DNA of 64,000 nt from Sphagnum compactum (Eukaryota; Bryophyta; Sphagnopsida; Sphagnales). The translations under genes and the position numbers were made by a program. The notes under the pieces were generated by a model that had not been told where the DNA came from, did no database searches, and was given only the letters and a program-made list of their open reading frames with translations. Position 1 is the first letter of the stretch, and each line of letters begins with the position of its first letter. Shown one piece after another: positions 52,203 through 64,000 of the stretch. The stretch covers positions 27,581,354 to 27,645,353 of the forward strand of contig OZ234494.1 of the NCBI GenBank assembly GCA_965153455.1. The letters are read 5' to 3'.

Positions 52203-52720
52203 CATTGAAAAAAACTTGAATTGGACTTGGAATCAGCCTCCTGTAGAAACTGGTTCCAGACCTTGGGGGAACCAACCCTTCAACTAGAACCATTGAAAAA
52301 ACATGAACTGGACTTGGAAGCAGCCTCCTGTAGAAATTGGTTCCAGACCTTGGAACCAACCCCCTGAACTAGAACCATTGAAAAAACATGAACTGGACTT
52401 GGAATCAACCTCCTGTAGAAACTGGTTCCAGACCTTGGAACCAACCCCCTGAACTAGAACCATTGAAAAAACATGAATTGGACTTGGAATCAACCTCCTG
52501 TCAAAGCTGGTTCTGGACCTAGGAACCGACCCCTGAACCAGAACCATTGAAAAAACATGAACTGGACTTGGAATCAGCCTCCTGTCAAAGCTGGTTCTGG
52601 ACCTAGTAACCGTTCCCGGAACCAGAACCATTGAAAAAACATCAACTGGACTTGGAATCTGCCTCCTGTTGAAACTGGTTCCACACCTTGGAACGAACCC
52701 CTGGACCAAAACCTAGCTGC
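52203..52720. repeat. Minisatellite, 84-88 bp, about six copies
   Basis: The anchor cattgaaaaaa occurs at 52203, 52291, 52376, 52461, 52545 and 52629. Each unit carries ggacttggaatc, cctcctgt, ctggttc and accttggaacc blocks. An antisense frame (52709-52284) runs through it as a repeating peptide, which follows from the period and is not evidence of a gene. Confidence 0.95.
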
Positions 52721-53165
52721 ACATTTTGATAATGCCGTTTTTAATTCTCTAAGCAAGCGTGTAGTACTTTTTGTTATTTTCCTAGTAAGCTTGAATATCT
52801 TTTTGTACACAAGCATGTAGTACTTATTGTTATTTTTGAAGTAGGCATGAATATCTTCTTGCAAAAAGCTAAGCTTAATTATATAGGATCATTTTTTTAT
52901 TGGTTGTACAACATCAATACTTGGACAATCTCCAATCCGAAGATATTCTTTTTAAAAGTGGAACAGGACTTGGTTTGAATTTTTTTAGGAAAACAAGACA
53001 TGGTTCAGGAATGTGAAGAACTGATCTTAGACCCAAACTTGAGGTTGGAGGCTCCATTAAATTCAAAATACCGAGTCAGAACCCAACCTGAAGGTTCCAT
53101 CAAATTTCTTAAGAATCTCACAGAATTACAAGAGATTCTCATCAAAACCAAGAACCAGGCAGCAC

Positions 53166-53460
53166 TGGTCATAACTCACAACCTTAGAAGTGTCAGGAAG
53201 TATGAGACCATCACTTCCATCTTGAATAACAATGCCAAGTTGCTATGGCTTCCCACTGACTTCATCATCTCCCAACAATGGGCATAGTTAAGCATATAGC
53301 AACCTGCCTAACCTTTTGGGCAAACAATTTTACAGACAACAGCATCCTGAGTTTCTGTCGCATTTCCAGAGGCAACAGGAAGACTTGGTCCTAATGTTGG
53401 CTAGCACTCATGAGATTATAGCCAACATACAAAGTCAATAGCCTCTTCGAAGTGAAACAA
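53166..53460. repeat. Dispersed repeat, copy C
   Basis: Matches copies A and B from TAACTCACAA through GACCATCAC, TTCATCATCTCCCAACA, GGGCAAACAATTTTACAGA and, with copy B, on through TTGGCTAGCAC. Confidence 0.7.
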
Positions 53461-54131
53461 GATTATGAGGGTAAGCTTCATTTCATCTTAAAATGTCCCT
53501 GTACAAATAAGCAAGCAAGGACCTATTTAGCACAAGGCACTGAGAGGCCTACATAGAGGAACAGAAAGCCTAACTCCCAAACATCTCCTTGCAAACATGA
53601 GATTCCAAAGCCAAACGAGACTTGCGCTGTGCCACAAAAGCACACTAATGCAAGCAGTTGGCAATTGTGCAGGAAAATGCGGCTTCAGTAGCCATCTAGA
53701 CATGATAAAAAGAAATTTCTTTCAGTGCTTTTTGTCCATTGCTCAGCTACTATTTCCAGAAAAAAAGTAGAAGCTGCTTGAAAAGCATTGGACATACAAA
53801 ATTCTCAGAAAATTTGGCACCATCTTGAAGCCATTCTACCAAGCTCCTCATTATGTTACTACACCATTGCGCGATATTTAGTATGTAATCTTTTGCGCCA
53901 CCAACACGCCTGAGTGAAGATCTGTTGTCCATTCAATCCACTCCCCACAACTTTTCTGCAACTTGTGGGAAGGCCTTGGACCTGCAATAAAGAGGAACTG
54001 CCAAAGCCAAGGACCTTTCCCTTTCCCTGCATCTTGGCGTGGCCTGTGGCTTTCATTTGCAGCCATAGATTGCAAAGGTACTGAGTACCATGAATTGCAC
54101 CTGAAAATTAAACTAAAAGTGCACTAGCTGG

Positions 54132-57100
54132 CTAACCAGCACTATCTCCCATATGGAGCTCTTGGAGAGATAAGACTTGGGTCTCAGGTTGCCCTGTTCT
54201 TTGAGACGGAAATACTGAGGGAAAGACTATGTCACGAAGAATAAGGAGGTCTAAGGTTCTGGGAGCTTGAAGCCAATCACGCACTACATGGCCAGCACAA
54301 ACAAGCCGCCCTTCATTATACCTTCCCACATGGAATGGAGCCCTCATCTGCAGGAGACGTGACTCCACTGCACGCTTGAGAGTGCTGTCTCCTGCTACCT
54401 TGCTGTGCTTGCCCCAACCTGTCAAGATACTGTTTCCACAACCAACAACCCATCATAAGTCTGTTGCCGAATCAATAGACATGCACCTGTGACCCATATT
54501 TGCCAGTTCTGCATAGTTACATGCCATGATCAGTGAATGATTTACCTGAGAACACGGGGCAGGTCATGACCTTCCCACAACAAGGCCCTGAGATCAAGAA
54601 GCCAAACATGAAGCATGGCTTGTGCTGCACCAACAGACATAAGATGTAGGTCCAGACAAAACTGCTGCTCTGAACGCCAAAAGGCATTCTCCCATACTTG
54701 CCGGCGCTTAGCAGCCACCACAACCTTTTGGGCTCCTTCTCTCTACAGCACACACACCATACCAACAATTATGTACCCCTGACTGGAAGAGAGGGAACAC
54801 TACACATGATGACAGGATGGACATGTTAAAGGCAAAAGTTAGTCATTCACGACCCCAAACTAAACTTAAGGTACGGTCCACACCTGGCCAAAGTGCCAAA
54901 GCACATCAGTGAGTGCATTGTAGAAGGCAGCGCCAGTCGCATAGTCCATGCGGGCTATCTCATCAAATAGCGCTTCAGCCTCTCCCCACACCTGCTGCCG
55001 GGATCCCATCAGCAAACCATGGGCCACACCATACACCCGAGTATCAAACAGACGCATTTCCCCCAATAAAACTGATGCCTCCTGCAACGAGGCACACCGA
55101 CTGCAGTCCAAAAGTGAGTCAATCTGATAGGTAACTTTACCTCTCACTGCAATTCATAATCTCGAAAGAACTGTACCAAGGCAAATGATCCACCTTACAG
55201 TAAAGTCAAGGAGCTGCAATTACATGACTGCATTCAGACAATAAGCACCATGGACTTGCTCAAATAGTGAGTCAAGAATACCTGTGAGGAGACTGCTTAA
55301 AGTGACTAATTCTCTTTCAAACGTGACCCATTATATATAAAGCCATTATCATGCTCAGAATGAGGCTTTTGTAGTACAAACCATTGCAATAGCACCAAGT
55401 GACACACACAGCCAATGCAGACAAGACAGAGGATAAGGACTGAAGACAAGTGCTCACCTGCACGCATTAAGTATTGCTGAAAATGTCACAACATTTGGTT
55501 TCAGACCCAACTGCTGCATTTCATGGAAGACACTGACAGCTGCAAGTATATTAGCATGCTCTCCACTACTGTCTTGAAGGTGCTGAATTTTGTTTGTGGG
55601 CTCTGACACTAGAGGACCATCCTTTGGATGCTTGAAGATGGTGGGATTGATGGCATTCCCCCTCAACAATTCTGTACTATCCCCCTGCACAACCAACAGG
55701 AATTTCGAAGAGTCTTAAATGGGTCTGGACAACATGTCAGAATGAAAAACTCCAAATGAGGAGGTCTGCATCACTTGACAGTAAATACCTGGTTGTTTCG
55801 CCCATATGCATCAATGAGTGAGTTATAAGTTACAATATTTGGCTGTATACCCGCCTGCATCATCTCCTGCAGCAGTTCCACTGCATCATCCAGAAAGCCA
55901 CACTTGCAATAGGAGTCAATCAGCGCACTGTAGAGAACCACATCAGGCTTCAGGCCAGCGCTTTTAAACTCCTGGAAGACCTGTTTTGCCTCAAGATGCA
56001 TGCCACCCTTGGAATATGCATCAATTATGGCCGAGTAAGTGAGAACATTAGGAATGAGCCCCTCTGCTTTCATCTTCACAAACAGACCTGCTGCATCCTC
56101 ATGCTTCCCCTGTTTCCCATATGCATCTATTAGCGCATTGTAGGTGACCACATCTGCCTTCAAGCCTGCCCTTTCCATGTCCTTGCAAGTAGTGAGTGCC
56201 TCCTCAAACCTGCCTAGCTTGGCATATATGTCTACAAGTGTGTTGTATGAAACTCGATCAGGCCGTATGCCTGCATTTTTCATCTCATGATACAAGCTAA
56301 TGGCTTCCTCAAAACAGCCCAGCTTCCCATAGCCATCGATCATGGTACTGTAGGTGACCACATTGGGACTGATCGATTTGTGATGCATTGACATCATGAT
56401 GGTGGCAGCAAGCTCCATCTGTCCCCCCTTGCAAACAGCATCAATGAGCGTATTGTAAGTAAAAATGTCCTGTTCAATTCCACGCCGCTGCATTTCCGAG
56501 AACACTCTTTGAGACTCCTCCCAGAGACCGCCTCGACTGCACACAGCAATGAGCGAGTTGAAAGTGATTCTGTCTGGCTCTACACCCTCCCTTTGCATCT
56601 CTTCAAAGATGTCTAGCGCCTTCTTCAAGTCAACACCTCCCTTACCACATGCATCAATAATGGTATTGTAGGTTATGAGGTTAGGTTTGCAGCCAGCCTT
56701 TTTCATGGCTTGAAAAACCTTCAGAGCCTCACTACACCTGCCACTGCGGCCATAAGCACTAACCAAAGCAGAATAGGCATACACGTTGTTCCCAAACCCT
56801 GCCTTCTGCGACCTGAGAAAAACCTCCTGCGCAATCTCCACTTTCCCCAGTCGCCCTAGAGTGCTGATCATGATGCTGGCGAGCTTGCTCCACTCGCTCC
56901 GTATCTGCTCCTGTCGCACCATCCAATCGTAGCTCTGTAACGCCCGTTCCCATTCCCCTCGGTTTCCCAGCTCCCGTAGAAGGTAAGGGAAATCCTCCAG
57001 TCCAACAAGCTGGTGTGACCATTTGTCCAGCAACGCCGCCGTGCTTCTTACAGATGATGGCGCTTGCAGAATCTCCTGTGCGGCCATATCCGCTTCCGGA

Positions 57101-57495
57101 CTATGCTTTCCGAGATACAGCTTTTGTCTTCCATGGTGGAACTTGGAGACTAACCTTGTAGATCTGCGGCCACAGAACTCGGAATTCAACCCTCCTTGCA
57201 CCTGCACGTTGCCGCCGCTACTGGTACTGCTGCTGCTGCTGCTGCCACTACTCTGAGTCGTCCCATTCCAAACCCAACCGGAAGCAGGTCGAGGGCCTGT
57301 TCCCGTCCCGACTGCCACTCTCTGCGCCGCCGCTCCACTCCATGACTCCGCTGTCCGCTGCTGGCTTGTAGGTCTTAATCTTCCCCCTCTTCTCGTCCCG
57401 CTCCCACTTTGTCCTACCGCTGCCCCTAGGCCTGCTCCTGCGCTTCCTCCTACTCCTGCCGCCTCGGCAGACCAGAACGACGCCCGGCTCGCCAT
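54132..57495 (-). CDS. GUN1: GUN1-like pentatricopeptide repeat protein with SMR domain, five exons
   Basis: GUN1 is a plastid PPR-SMR protein acting in plastid protein homeostasis and plastid-to-nucleus signalling. Exons in transcript order: 57495-55789, 55684-55458, 55100-54884, 54742-54546, 54429-54132; total 2646 bp, 881 aa (Arabidopsis about 918), all junctions in phase. The Ser/Gly/Ala-rich N-terminus fits a transit peptide and is followed by the GUN1-typical block [18 protein letters not shown]. From about residue 205 run some eleven P-type PPR motifs ([29 protein letters not shown]). Exon 2 has [17 protein letters not shown], exon 3 [18 protein letters not shown], and exons 4-5 the SMR domain, with [15 protein letters not shown] and then [15 protein letters not shown]. 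The TGxG signature of other SMR domains is absent, as in Arabidopsis GUN1. The start ATG at 57495 gives MASRAS. The gene is convergent with trigger factor. Confidence 0.95.
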
Positions 57496-57960
57496 CTCTG
57501 GCTCGCTTCGACGCTGGCTCTCTCTCTCGCTCGCTCGCTCGCCCTCCCGCGCACTCGAGCTTTCTCTTGTCGCGTGAGCGTCTCGCTTTCGTCTCTTGCC
57601 ACCCGGGCCGCCGCGCGAACGCCTGGCGACCGACGTGTCAAACCACGTCCCGTCAAATCCCGTCCCGTCGAACCACGGCCTGTCTCTGGCTAATCTTGGC
57701 AGCGCTTGTGGTCATTACATTAGGGCCCGTCATTCAGGACCTCGAACCACGTCCCGGCGAACCACGACCTGTGTCTGACTATTTTGGATACCGCCGTCAT
57801 TCAGGACCTCGAGCCACGTCCCGTCGATCCAAGTTCCGTCCCGTCTCTGGCTATGGACCGTGGAGATCTGAAGCCGTACAGTCGGTAGCAGTAGTAATGG
57901 AGCGAATCCAAGGCCTCGTAGGTGAATCCAACGGCTTGTAGTAATCCATAGCCAAAGAAA
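57496..57960. promoter_or_regulatory. GC-rich upstream region of the GUN1-like gene
   Basis: Directly upstream of the GUN1 start on the minus strand and much richer in GC than the surroundings. It holds CT/CG-rich runs (ctctctcgctcgctcgc) and repeated CCACGTCCCG blocks with a 67-bp offset (cattcaggacctcga at 57731 and 57798). CCACGT contains the ACGT core of plant bZIP/bHLH sites, but no site is demonstrated. Likely 5' UTR and promoter by position only. Confidence 0.4.
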
Positions 57961-58047
57961 GCTAGGGCTGCGGTCGTTTCTTTGGACTGGAAAATTGGCG
58001 ACTGCGAATGGACCCCGTTTGGGACCTCGACTGTTTGCCTGTTCCGA

Positions 58048-58235
58048 GTTCCGGAGAACTGCGAAGAACTCGGAAGAAGAAGCAGACGAACGGACTGGAC
58101 TGAACAAGGGAGTTCCGGAGAACTGCGAAGAACTCGGAAGAAGAAGAAGCAGACGAAAAGACTCCACAAGGGGCTTCCGGAGAATTCCGAAGATCTCGCA
58201 TGAAGCAGACAGAAGGACTCAACAAGGGAAGGAAG
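58048..58235. repeat. Tandem repeat, 62-64 bp, three copies
   Basis: A ttccggagaa block followed by gaagatctcg/gaagaactcgg, gaagcagac and caaggg recurs from 58048, 58112 and about 58174. Purine-rich; both strands give long spurious frames. Confidence 0.85.
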
Positions 58236-58617
58236 AAGAAGGAAAGAAAGAAATATTAGTATTGGCGTGCGGGGCTGGGTCCTCGAGATGCGCTCTCTGT
58301 TGGGAAGTCGAATTGGGTGGGCACGAATGTTCAGAACGGAATGATCGATCTCTTCCCTATCTACTTAACAAAACGCTGCGCTTTGGACACGCGCGCAATT
58401 GGCAGGAGATCAATCAATCCGGTCGCCTCCAATCTTCCTCTGATCTGCCCTTTTTTGTTTCGTGTAGGGTGGTATAAAGCCCTCCACCAGTGGCTTTCCC
58501 GGAATCCCTGGGCCCGCACTTGGCTCCGCCTCACATGGAGCCCATTCCAGGAAAGCCAGTCGCCGAGGGCTTTTAGCAAGAGTCAAGATCTGTGTCCGTT
58601 TCTTCTTTCCTTTTGCC

Positions 58618-58640
58618 TGTGATACCCGGCGGGTATCACA
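58618..58640. repeat. Perfect 23-bp palindrome
   Basis: Arms of 11 bp (TGTGATACCCG and its complement) flank one G. It lies about 50 bp from the reverse copy of the foldback-related sequence. Confidence 0.85.
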
Positions 58641-58690
58641 CAAAACCCAAAACAATTTAACAGCTCTGCGTTTTTTAAAAAAATTGTCGA

Positions 58691-58810
58691 GTGGGTTGTT
58701 TGTAGGTAGGTAGTAAGCTTAAAATTTTTATTTATTAAAATTGAAAATATTTTTAAAAAAACAGCAACTGAACTAACCATGGTTAGCTAGGAAACTGGAA
58801 CCCAGTGATT
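58691..58810 (-). repeat. Reverse-orientation relative of the 10.2-kb foldback interior
   Basis: In reverse complement it reads GGGTTCC, AGCTAACCATGGTTAG, CAGTTGC, CTACCTAC, AACCCAC in the same order as 10188-10262. Spacers differ in length, so the copies are diverged. Confidence 0.7.
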
Positions 58811-58859
58811 GAAAACATATTGTAATGGAATTTCACAAATTACCTATGATTTTCTTTAC

Positions 58860-61800
58860 ACCTTAAAACATTATTTTTTTGACTCAAATTTTTCTAATGA
58901 CAAAATCCATTGAATATTCAATAACTTTTGCACCATGGGTCTAGAAATTATGAAACCCACTTGATGCGCCTAAACTCATCAAGGGCTTTCCAATAGTATC
59001 AAAAGTGCACTTCGATTTTCCCTTAAATATTTATTTTTGATTCCATTGAATTTTTTTTAGTGATGACAACGCACAATTTTCAATAACCTTTGTATAGCGT
59101 ATTTTAATCAATGGTGATAGGTTTAGGGTATTAAACAAGCTCAAATCTAAGTTTTCGATTTGATTCTAGATCTAGATATCTAGATCAAAGGTTGAAAATT
59201 TTGTTAAAATTGGATTTGAATTCGAATTATATAACTAATCTTTTGCTAAAACTCAAACTTACACTAAGAGGTTATCCATTTAAAAATAGGTCCACATTTT
59301 ATAGTTATATAATTATTTTTTAATTAGAAAAACAATAGTCAAGCCTTGGTTTTTACACAAGTTATTGGTTCTAATTGGTTGTACATAATGATTCATTCAC
59401 AATCTTTTTTTTTGGGCATTGGGGATTAGTTGGACAAAATTAATATTATAAATCATTTTAACTTTTAATCAGCGAAATGTAAATGAAATTGTGCTTGTTC
59501 TTGGTCTTAAATTGAATCGAACTAAAATTTGAAAAGTTTTCAAAGCTGAAAGTTTTATAAATTCAAAAAACCATTTTGAGAATTGCATCAAAGGTTTTTT
59601 ATCATCAAATAAAAAACTAAAAACTAAAACTAAAACTAAAGGTTCTCTTCAAGATCAAATATGGAACAACACTAGTTTAACTATTACAAAATCATCTCTT
59701 TGCACCCTTAATTATCAAAGGTCGTGATGCAATGAATGCAATGAAAACATCATGGTTAGGGAGATATCATCAAAACATACAAAATAAACGAATTATTGTT
59801 TTGAAACTCTAGCAAATTTCATTAAACAAGCACCCAACAAGGGGGAAAATAAAGAACAAAGAGAGAAGACCCAAGTCTAAGCCAAAGAAGCTAAACCCAA
59901 AGTGGGTCACAATGGGACATCGGAACAAATCATGTTTCAAAACCCCCCACCAATCACAAGAAGCATATCAAAAAGATAAAAAGATAATAAGCCTAAAAAA
60001 ACCATCTCCTACAATAACAATGCATGTCAAATTAAAGGTGGCTTGAACTCTCTGCAAAGCTTTCAATATCTATTGCCTACAAAAAAAAAAAAAAAAACAC
60101 GCAAAATAACTAGATGAAAGCCAGTGGAGCCTAATCATATCGTGTTAGCACATTAATGAAAAACATCATCTATTTATTGGTGCAAATAACCAAAAACTTT
60201 AAAAAACATATCTATCGAACGTTAATCATCGTAAAACCTTTCTTTCATCTAAACCTTTCTTCACCATCGTTGTGGCCACTCAACAAGATGAAATAGCTCA
60301 CAAAACCATATCTATTAAGATGAGATTGACAATGACAACATTAGCCAAGATACAGATGCCATCAATCAATATAACACAATGTCAACATGCCAACAAAAAA
60401 ATTGAAAAAAAAAGTAGGAAAAAAATGTGAATTTGCTCATGCAAAATTTTCTCCAAACAATACAAAAGTGACAACAAGCTTTTGATGATACTTGACAAAT
60501 GACGACATTTTTTCAAAAACCAAAATTTTCCTAATTTTTCGGGTGATTATTTGGTAAACAAAGGGCATAAGGTAATGTGCAAAAACCTTAAATATGTAAA
60601 TAACTACCTATTACACATTGAACTTTTAGTTATTTCAAGATAATAAAAATAAATTCAAACCATTAAATCCCATTGACCTATTAAATTGTTTTCAAGCGTA
60701 CACACAACCCTATTTTGCTAAACATTGAAAACAATGTTCCCTTCTCACCATTTCCATTGGACATCAAAACAATCTCACAAACCTACCAAACCCTATTACA
60801 CATGTGATTGTTACTTCCTTCAAGACTAATGTGGCTTGTGTTTTTGACTCAGGTGTGAAGGAGACCTTGATGATAAAATTCAATTGTGAAAAGAAAATTT
60901 TAAATAGTTTTTAATGTTCAAAAATATTCAAAATTCAACATTTCTCACATCTTAGGTCTAAAAAGGATGAAATTACTTTCAAAAAATTCCACCCTTCAAG
61001 GGCCAAGTTCCAATAGTATCAAAAGTGCACTTCAATTTCCCTAAAATATTTTGCTTTAATTTTGTTGAATTCTCCTTGACAAAATTATTCAATATGCAAT
61101 AACTTTTGCACTAAAGGTCTAAACATTATCAAAGCAACTTGGTGTGCCCCTATCATCGAGAGCTTTCCAATGGTATCAAGAGCATAGTGAATGGCATCCT
61201 GGTTTGGAAGATCTCAATGTGACAAAAAAACAAACATACAACCTTCCTCAATTGATAGATTAGTGTGGTTTGTTGTTATTTAATTGATGAATTTTTGTCA
61301 AATGGTGGCGAAAATTTAATGTCCTTTGAAACTTTTAATTGCCAAAATTTGAAAACAAATCTTTAAAAATATTGTTATTGCCGAATTTGGTTAAATCCTC
61401 TTATGAATGATTGCCACTTAAACGACACCACAAAATTGAAAAAAAAACATAGTGTGGCCTATGCTATCGGCCCAAGTGTAAGCATGATCATGCAATTGTT
61501 CCAAGTGTGAACATGAACAATTGTGAGAGACATTTCTAATATTTTCATTAACAAAAATTACTCAAAATTCAATATCTACATGACGTTAGGTCTAAAAATT
61601 AGAGAATCCCTTGCAAGAAATCCCATTTACCACAAGGGCTTTCTTTTAGTAGTTCCAAAATCTTGGCCCAAAGTTCCTAAAAGTTTTAATTTTGATGTTA
61701 TTGAATTTTCAATGACAAAATTATTCAATATTTAAATTTTTTTTGCACCATAAGTCTAAACATTATAAAACCACCGAGGGCACCTAAGTCATTGAGAGCG

Positions 61801-61870
61801 CTTTCCAACAATACCAAGAACACCATAATTTAATTTAAGAAATTTTAATGTGACAAACAAGATAAATCAA
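58860..61870. repeat. Dispersed 156-165-bp repeat family, diverged copies
   Basis: Blocks AATAACTTTTGCAC, GGTCTAAA, and CTTTCCAATAGTATCAA recur at about 58919-59010, 61009-61190 and 61640-61820. Adjacent copies are offset by about 156-165 bp (for example 61012 and 61168; 61645 and 61801; 58919 and 59083). The DNA between is AT-rich and holds no recognisable gene. Confidence 0.6.
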
Positions 61871-61981
61871 ACTACCTTCCTTAATAATAAAGAACTAAAA
61901 ATAATAATTCAAACCACCAAATCCAACAATTTCATTGACCATAACATTGTTTCTTCATGAACCTACACACAAGCCTATCGA

Positions 61982-62020
61982 ACACACACACACACACACT
62001 CTCTCTCTCTATATATACAT
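61982..62020. repeat. Compound AC/CT/AT microsatellite
   Basis: Consecutive runs of AC, CT and AT dinucleotides. Confidence 0.9.
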
Positions 62021-62879
62021 ATTGTAGTACACTTATATTATAACCTTGTTTAAACCCAAAAATATAATTTGAGATCAATGTAGTTTTATTTATTTATTTG
62101 TTTTTTCCTATTGTCATTGCAATGTGAAAATTCGTGCCAAAATAAAATAAATCCCACGACACATAACTTGGCAAAAATCATGAAATTTAAACTTATTTCA
62201 TAGTTATTTTTAACAATATATATCATGATAATGCGAAAACTCACCAAGGAAAAAAAAACACACACACACACACATACCAACATCCCCCAAGACTCATAAT
62301 TTACTAGTGTTTTTTTCTTCAAGTTTGTGAAGTAAGTATCATGCCCAGAAGGACACAGCCAAATTTGGCTAGAGGTCTGAAGTGGAAGAAGAAGAAAACT
62401 TTAGGACTCCTTCTACAATTTGGCAATTTGTTAAAAAACTATTCTCCAAATATGGCAACCTTAGATTGTGATTTCCCTCATAAGGTGAGGATTTTGGCCC
62501 AATTCCCCCCCCTCTCACCTTCCCCAAAATAATTTTTAAAAAAACAAAAACTCCTTAGTACCTTTCTCAGTGCGCACTTTCCTTTTCTTTCGCCCCACTA
62601 ATTTTTTTTAATTAGTAATTAAAAAATTATTAAAAAAACACACACACACGCACACAAATGCTCATATCTTGGCAAAAGTTGGGAAATTAAAATTGCCGTA
62701 AAGTGGAGTATTTATAATAATATGAAAAAAAATGACATAAACGAGAAGTCAGTAATAATAGAGCAAAATTGTCGTCTTCTTCGATTTGTCGCGACTCGCG
62801 AACTCTCTCTCTTCTCTCTCTCACGCGAACAACGGAACACGCGCGCGCACCCACACCCACGACAACAAACAGACCCCCA

Positions 62880-62885
<6 letters not shown>

Positions 62886-62946
<61 letters not shown>
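62886..62946. repeat. Compound AC/TC microsatellite
   Basis: About twelve AC followed by about eighteen TC dinucleotides. The frames 62687-63107 on both strands are artefacts of this run. Confidence 0.95.
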
Positions 62947-62950
<4 letters not shown>

Positions 62951-63198
62951 CCACAGACAGACAGATTCTCTGAAGGGAAAAAAAAAATCCCAAAACAAAA
63001 CCCATCAAGAAACTAGCCAAAGAGAAGAAATGCAGTAGTGCCGATTGATCGCCATTAGAACCACCATCACCGGCCACCGACAGCAAACAACTACTACAGT
63101 CGGGCAAGATCGATCTACAGCTTGATATGGGTGTGTGTATGCAGGAAGAAGGAAGAGGCCCCGAAGGGTAGGGTAGTAGTATCAGCGGTAGTATAGTA

Positions 63199-63226
63199 TC
63201 GTCGTCGTCGTCGTCGTCGTCGTCGT
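63199..63226. repeat. TCG trinucleotide microsatellite
   Basis: Nine or so tandem TCG units, upstream of the candidate exon at 63572. Confidence 0.9.
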
Positions 63227-63571
63227 TATGTCGGTTGTGTTGTGGATCATCTGGGTATCAGCGTGATGCTACTACTTCTGCTGTGGTTACCCAACTGCGT
63301 AATGTGGTGTCGTCGACGACGATTGCAGGCCAAGGATATGGTGCTGAAGCGCAACGAGGGGAGTGCCAGGATGGTGATGGGTCATCAGCCGTGGAGTGTA
63401 GCAGTAGTAGAACAACAACAACAGCACACGCTCTTGTAGTTGGGAATAGCACGGATCTGGGATGCTGGGTTTAGACTTGAATCGTGAGAAGTTGGTTCGT
63501 TTTGTTGTGGGTAAGTGGGGCCAGCAGCAGCAGCAGCAGAAACAGCAGTAGCAAGCAAGCAAGCAGCCAGA

Positions 63572-63664
63572 ATGGCCGAGATTTTTAGCATAGGGGAGAA
63601 ATGGCTCAAGTCGGTCACCTCGGCTAGAACTCTCACTTGGTCTTCTTCCTCAGGGAGAGCAGAG
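63572..63664 (+). CDS. Possible first coding exon of a gene running off the window
   Basis: ATG at 63572 opens 31 codons (MAEIFSIGEKWLKSV...) ending at GCAGAG|GTAATG, a good donor in phase 0. Upstream are CAG, TCG and AC/TC runs like those in plant 5' UTRs. No second exon was identified before 64000, and the peptide matches no family I know. Confidence 0.35.
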
Positions 63665-64000
63665 GTAATGGGTTTTTCTTCTGTCTTTTGCTTCTAATCA
63701 TGTTGGTTGATTATGGTTCGATTTGTGCCATGATGTACAGGCATTTTAGGGTTTGCAAGGATTTCATGGGCATTAGGGTTTGCAAGGACTTCTTCCCTGG
63801 TACCTCTACTGCAAATTTGCATTCTCTCTGTGTCCTTTGCAAATGCTCAAATCGAGCGACAAAAACAACGAAGCCAAAAAATCTTTTCTTCTTCAAGAAT
63901 TCAATGTCATTAATTAGGGTTGAAGAAACATCCAGCTGTGATGATGACACACAGATTCATTCCTTCATGTTTACCACTCAGAGTACTCAGTTCCAATCAC

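Larger units (their letters stand above)
51445..54131. other. Convergent intergenic region with minisatellite and repeat copy
   Basis: Separates the 3' ends of trigger factor and the GUN1-like gene. Holds the 85-bp minisatellite and dispersed repeat copy C; no gene recognised. Confidence 0.6.

Noticed and set aside
52284-52709. Antisense 141-codon frame with a repeating peptide
   Set aside because: It is a by-product of a minisatellite period near 84-85 bp lacking stops in that frame.
57567-58655. Several frames of 60-160 codons on both strands upstream of GUN1
   Set aside because: They run through GC-rich tandem repeats, overlap on opposite strands and match no protein family.
62687-63107. 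Ser/Leu- and Arg/Glu-rich frames on both strands
   Set aside because: They are translations of an AC/TC microsatellite and its flanks.

Overview
This is nuclear DNA from a land plant, most likely a seed-free vascular plant such as a fern or lycophyte. Many-exon genes have short GT-AG introns. Two genes specify plastid proteins (trigger factor and a GUN1-type PPR-SMR protein). A DYW-class PPR gene is built from the near-identical P-L-S blocks I associate with ferns and lycophytes. The gaps are AT-rich and full of decayed transposons, minisatellites and microsatellites. The clade is inferred from protein style only.

Layout. 0.3-4.2 kb (+): a broken PPR-DYW gene with an OSB-like PDF motif, ten registers of a 303-bp unit, two frameshifts, one stop and a substituted catalytic Glu. 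7.7-9.4 kb (-): a decayed TBC1D5-type Rab-GAP copy. 10.1-10.5 kb: a foldback element related in inverted orientation to a sequence at 58.7 kb. 12.3-15.3 kb (+): an intact three-exon, 799-residue P-loop NTPase gene with a Crinkler-like layout, the least ordinary gene here. 18.4-24.8 kb (-): a complete 18-exon TPR-RING-LON gene (492 aa) whose every splice phase closes. 25.5-25.9 kb: a Helitron helicase tail. 28-31 kb: a LINE relic. 33.9-38.1 kb (-): an RBL15-like rhomboid gene with one exon unresolved. 45.2-46.0 kb: an 816-bp solo LTR with TG...CA ends and a 5-bp target duplication. 46.5-51.4 kb (+): a complete 14-exon plastid trigger factor gene (561 aa). 52.2-52.7 kb: an 85-bp minisatellite. 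54.1-57.5 kb (-): a complete five-exon GUN1 orthologue (881 aa). 58.7-63.5 kb: repeat-rich DNA. At 63.6 kb a possible first exon of another gene begins.

The genes are separate single-promoter plant genes, not an operon. Trigger factor and GUN1 are convergent neighbours, and both serve plastid protein homeostasis. A roughly 200-300-bp dispersed repeat occurs three times, near 17.9, 36.9 and 53.2 kb, the middle copy inside a rhomboid intron.

Exon coordinates were derived by hand from splice consensus, reading phase and family conservation; no alignment was run.
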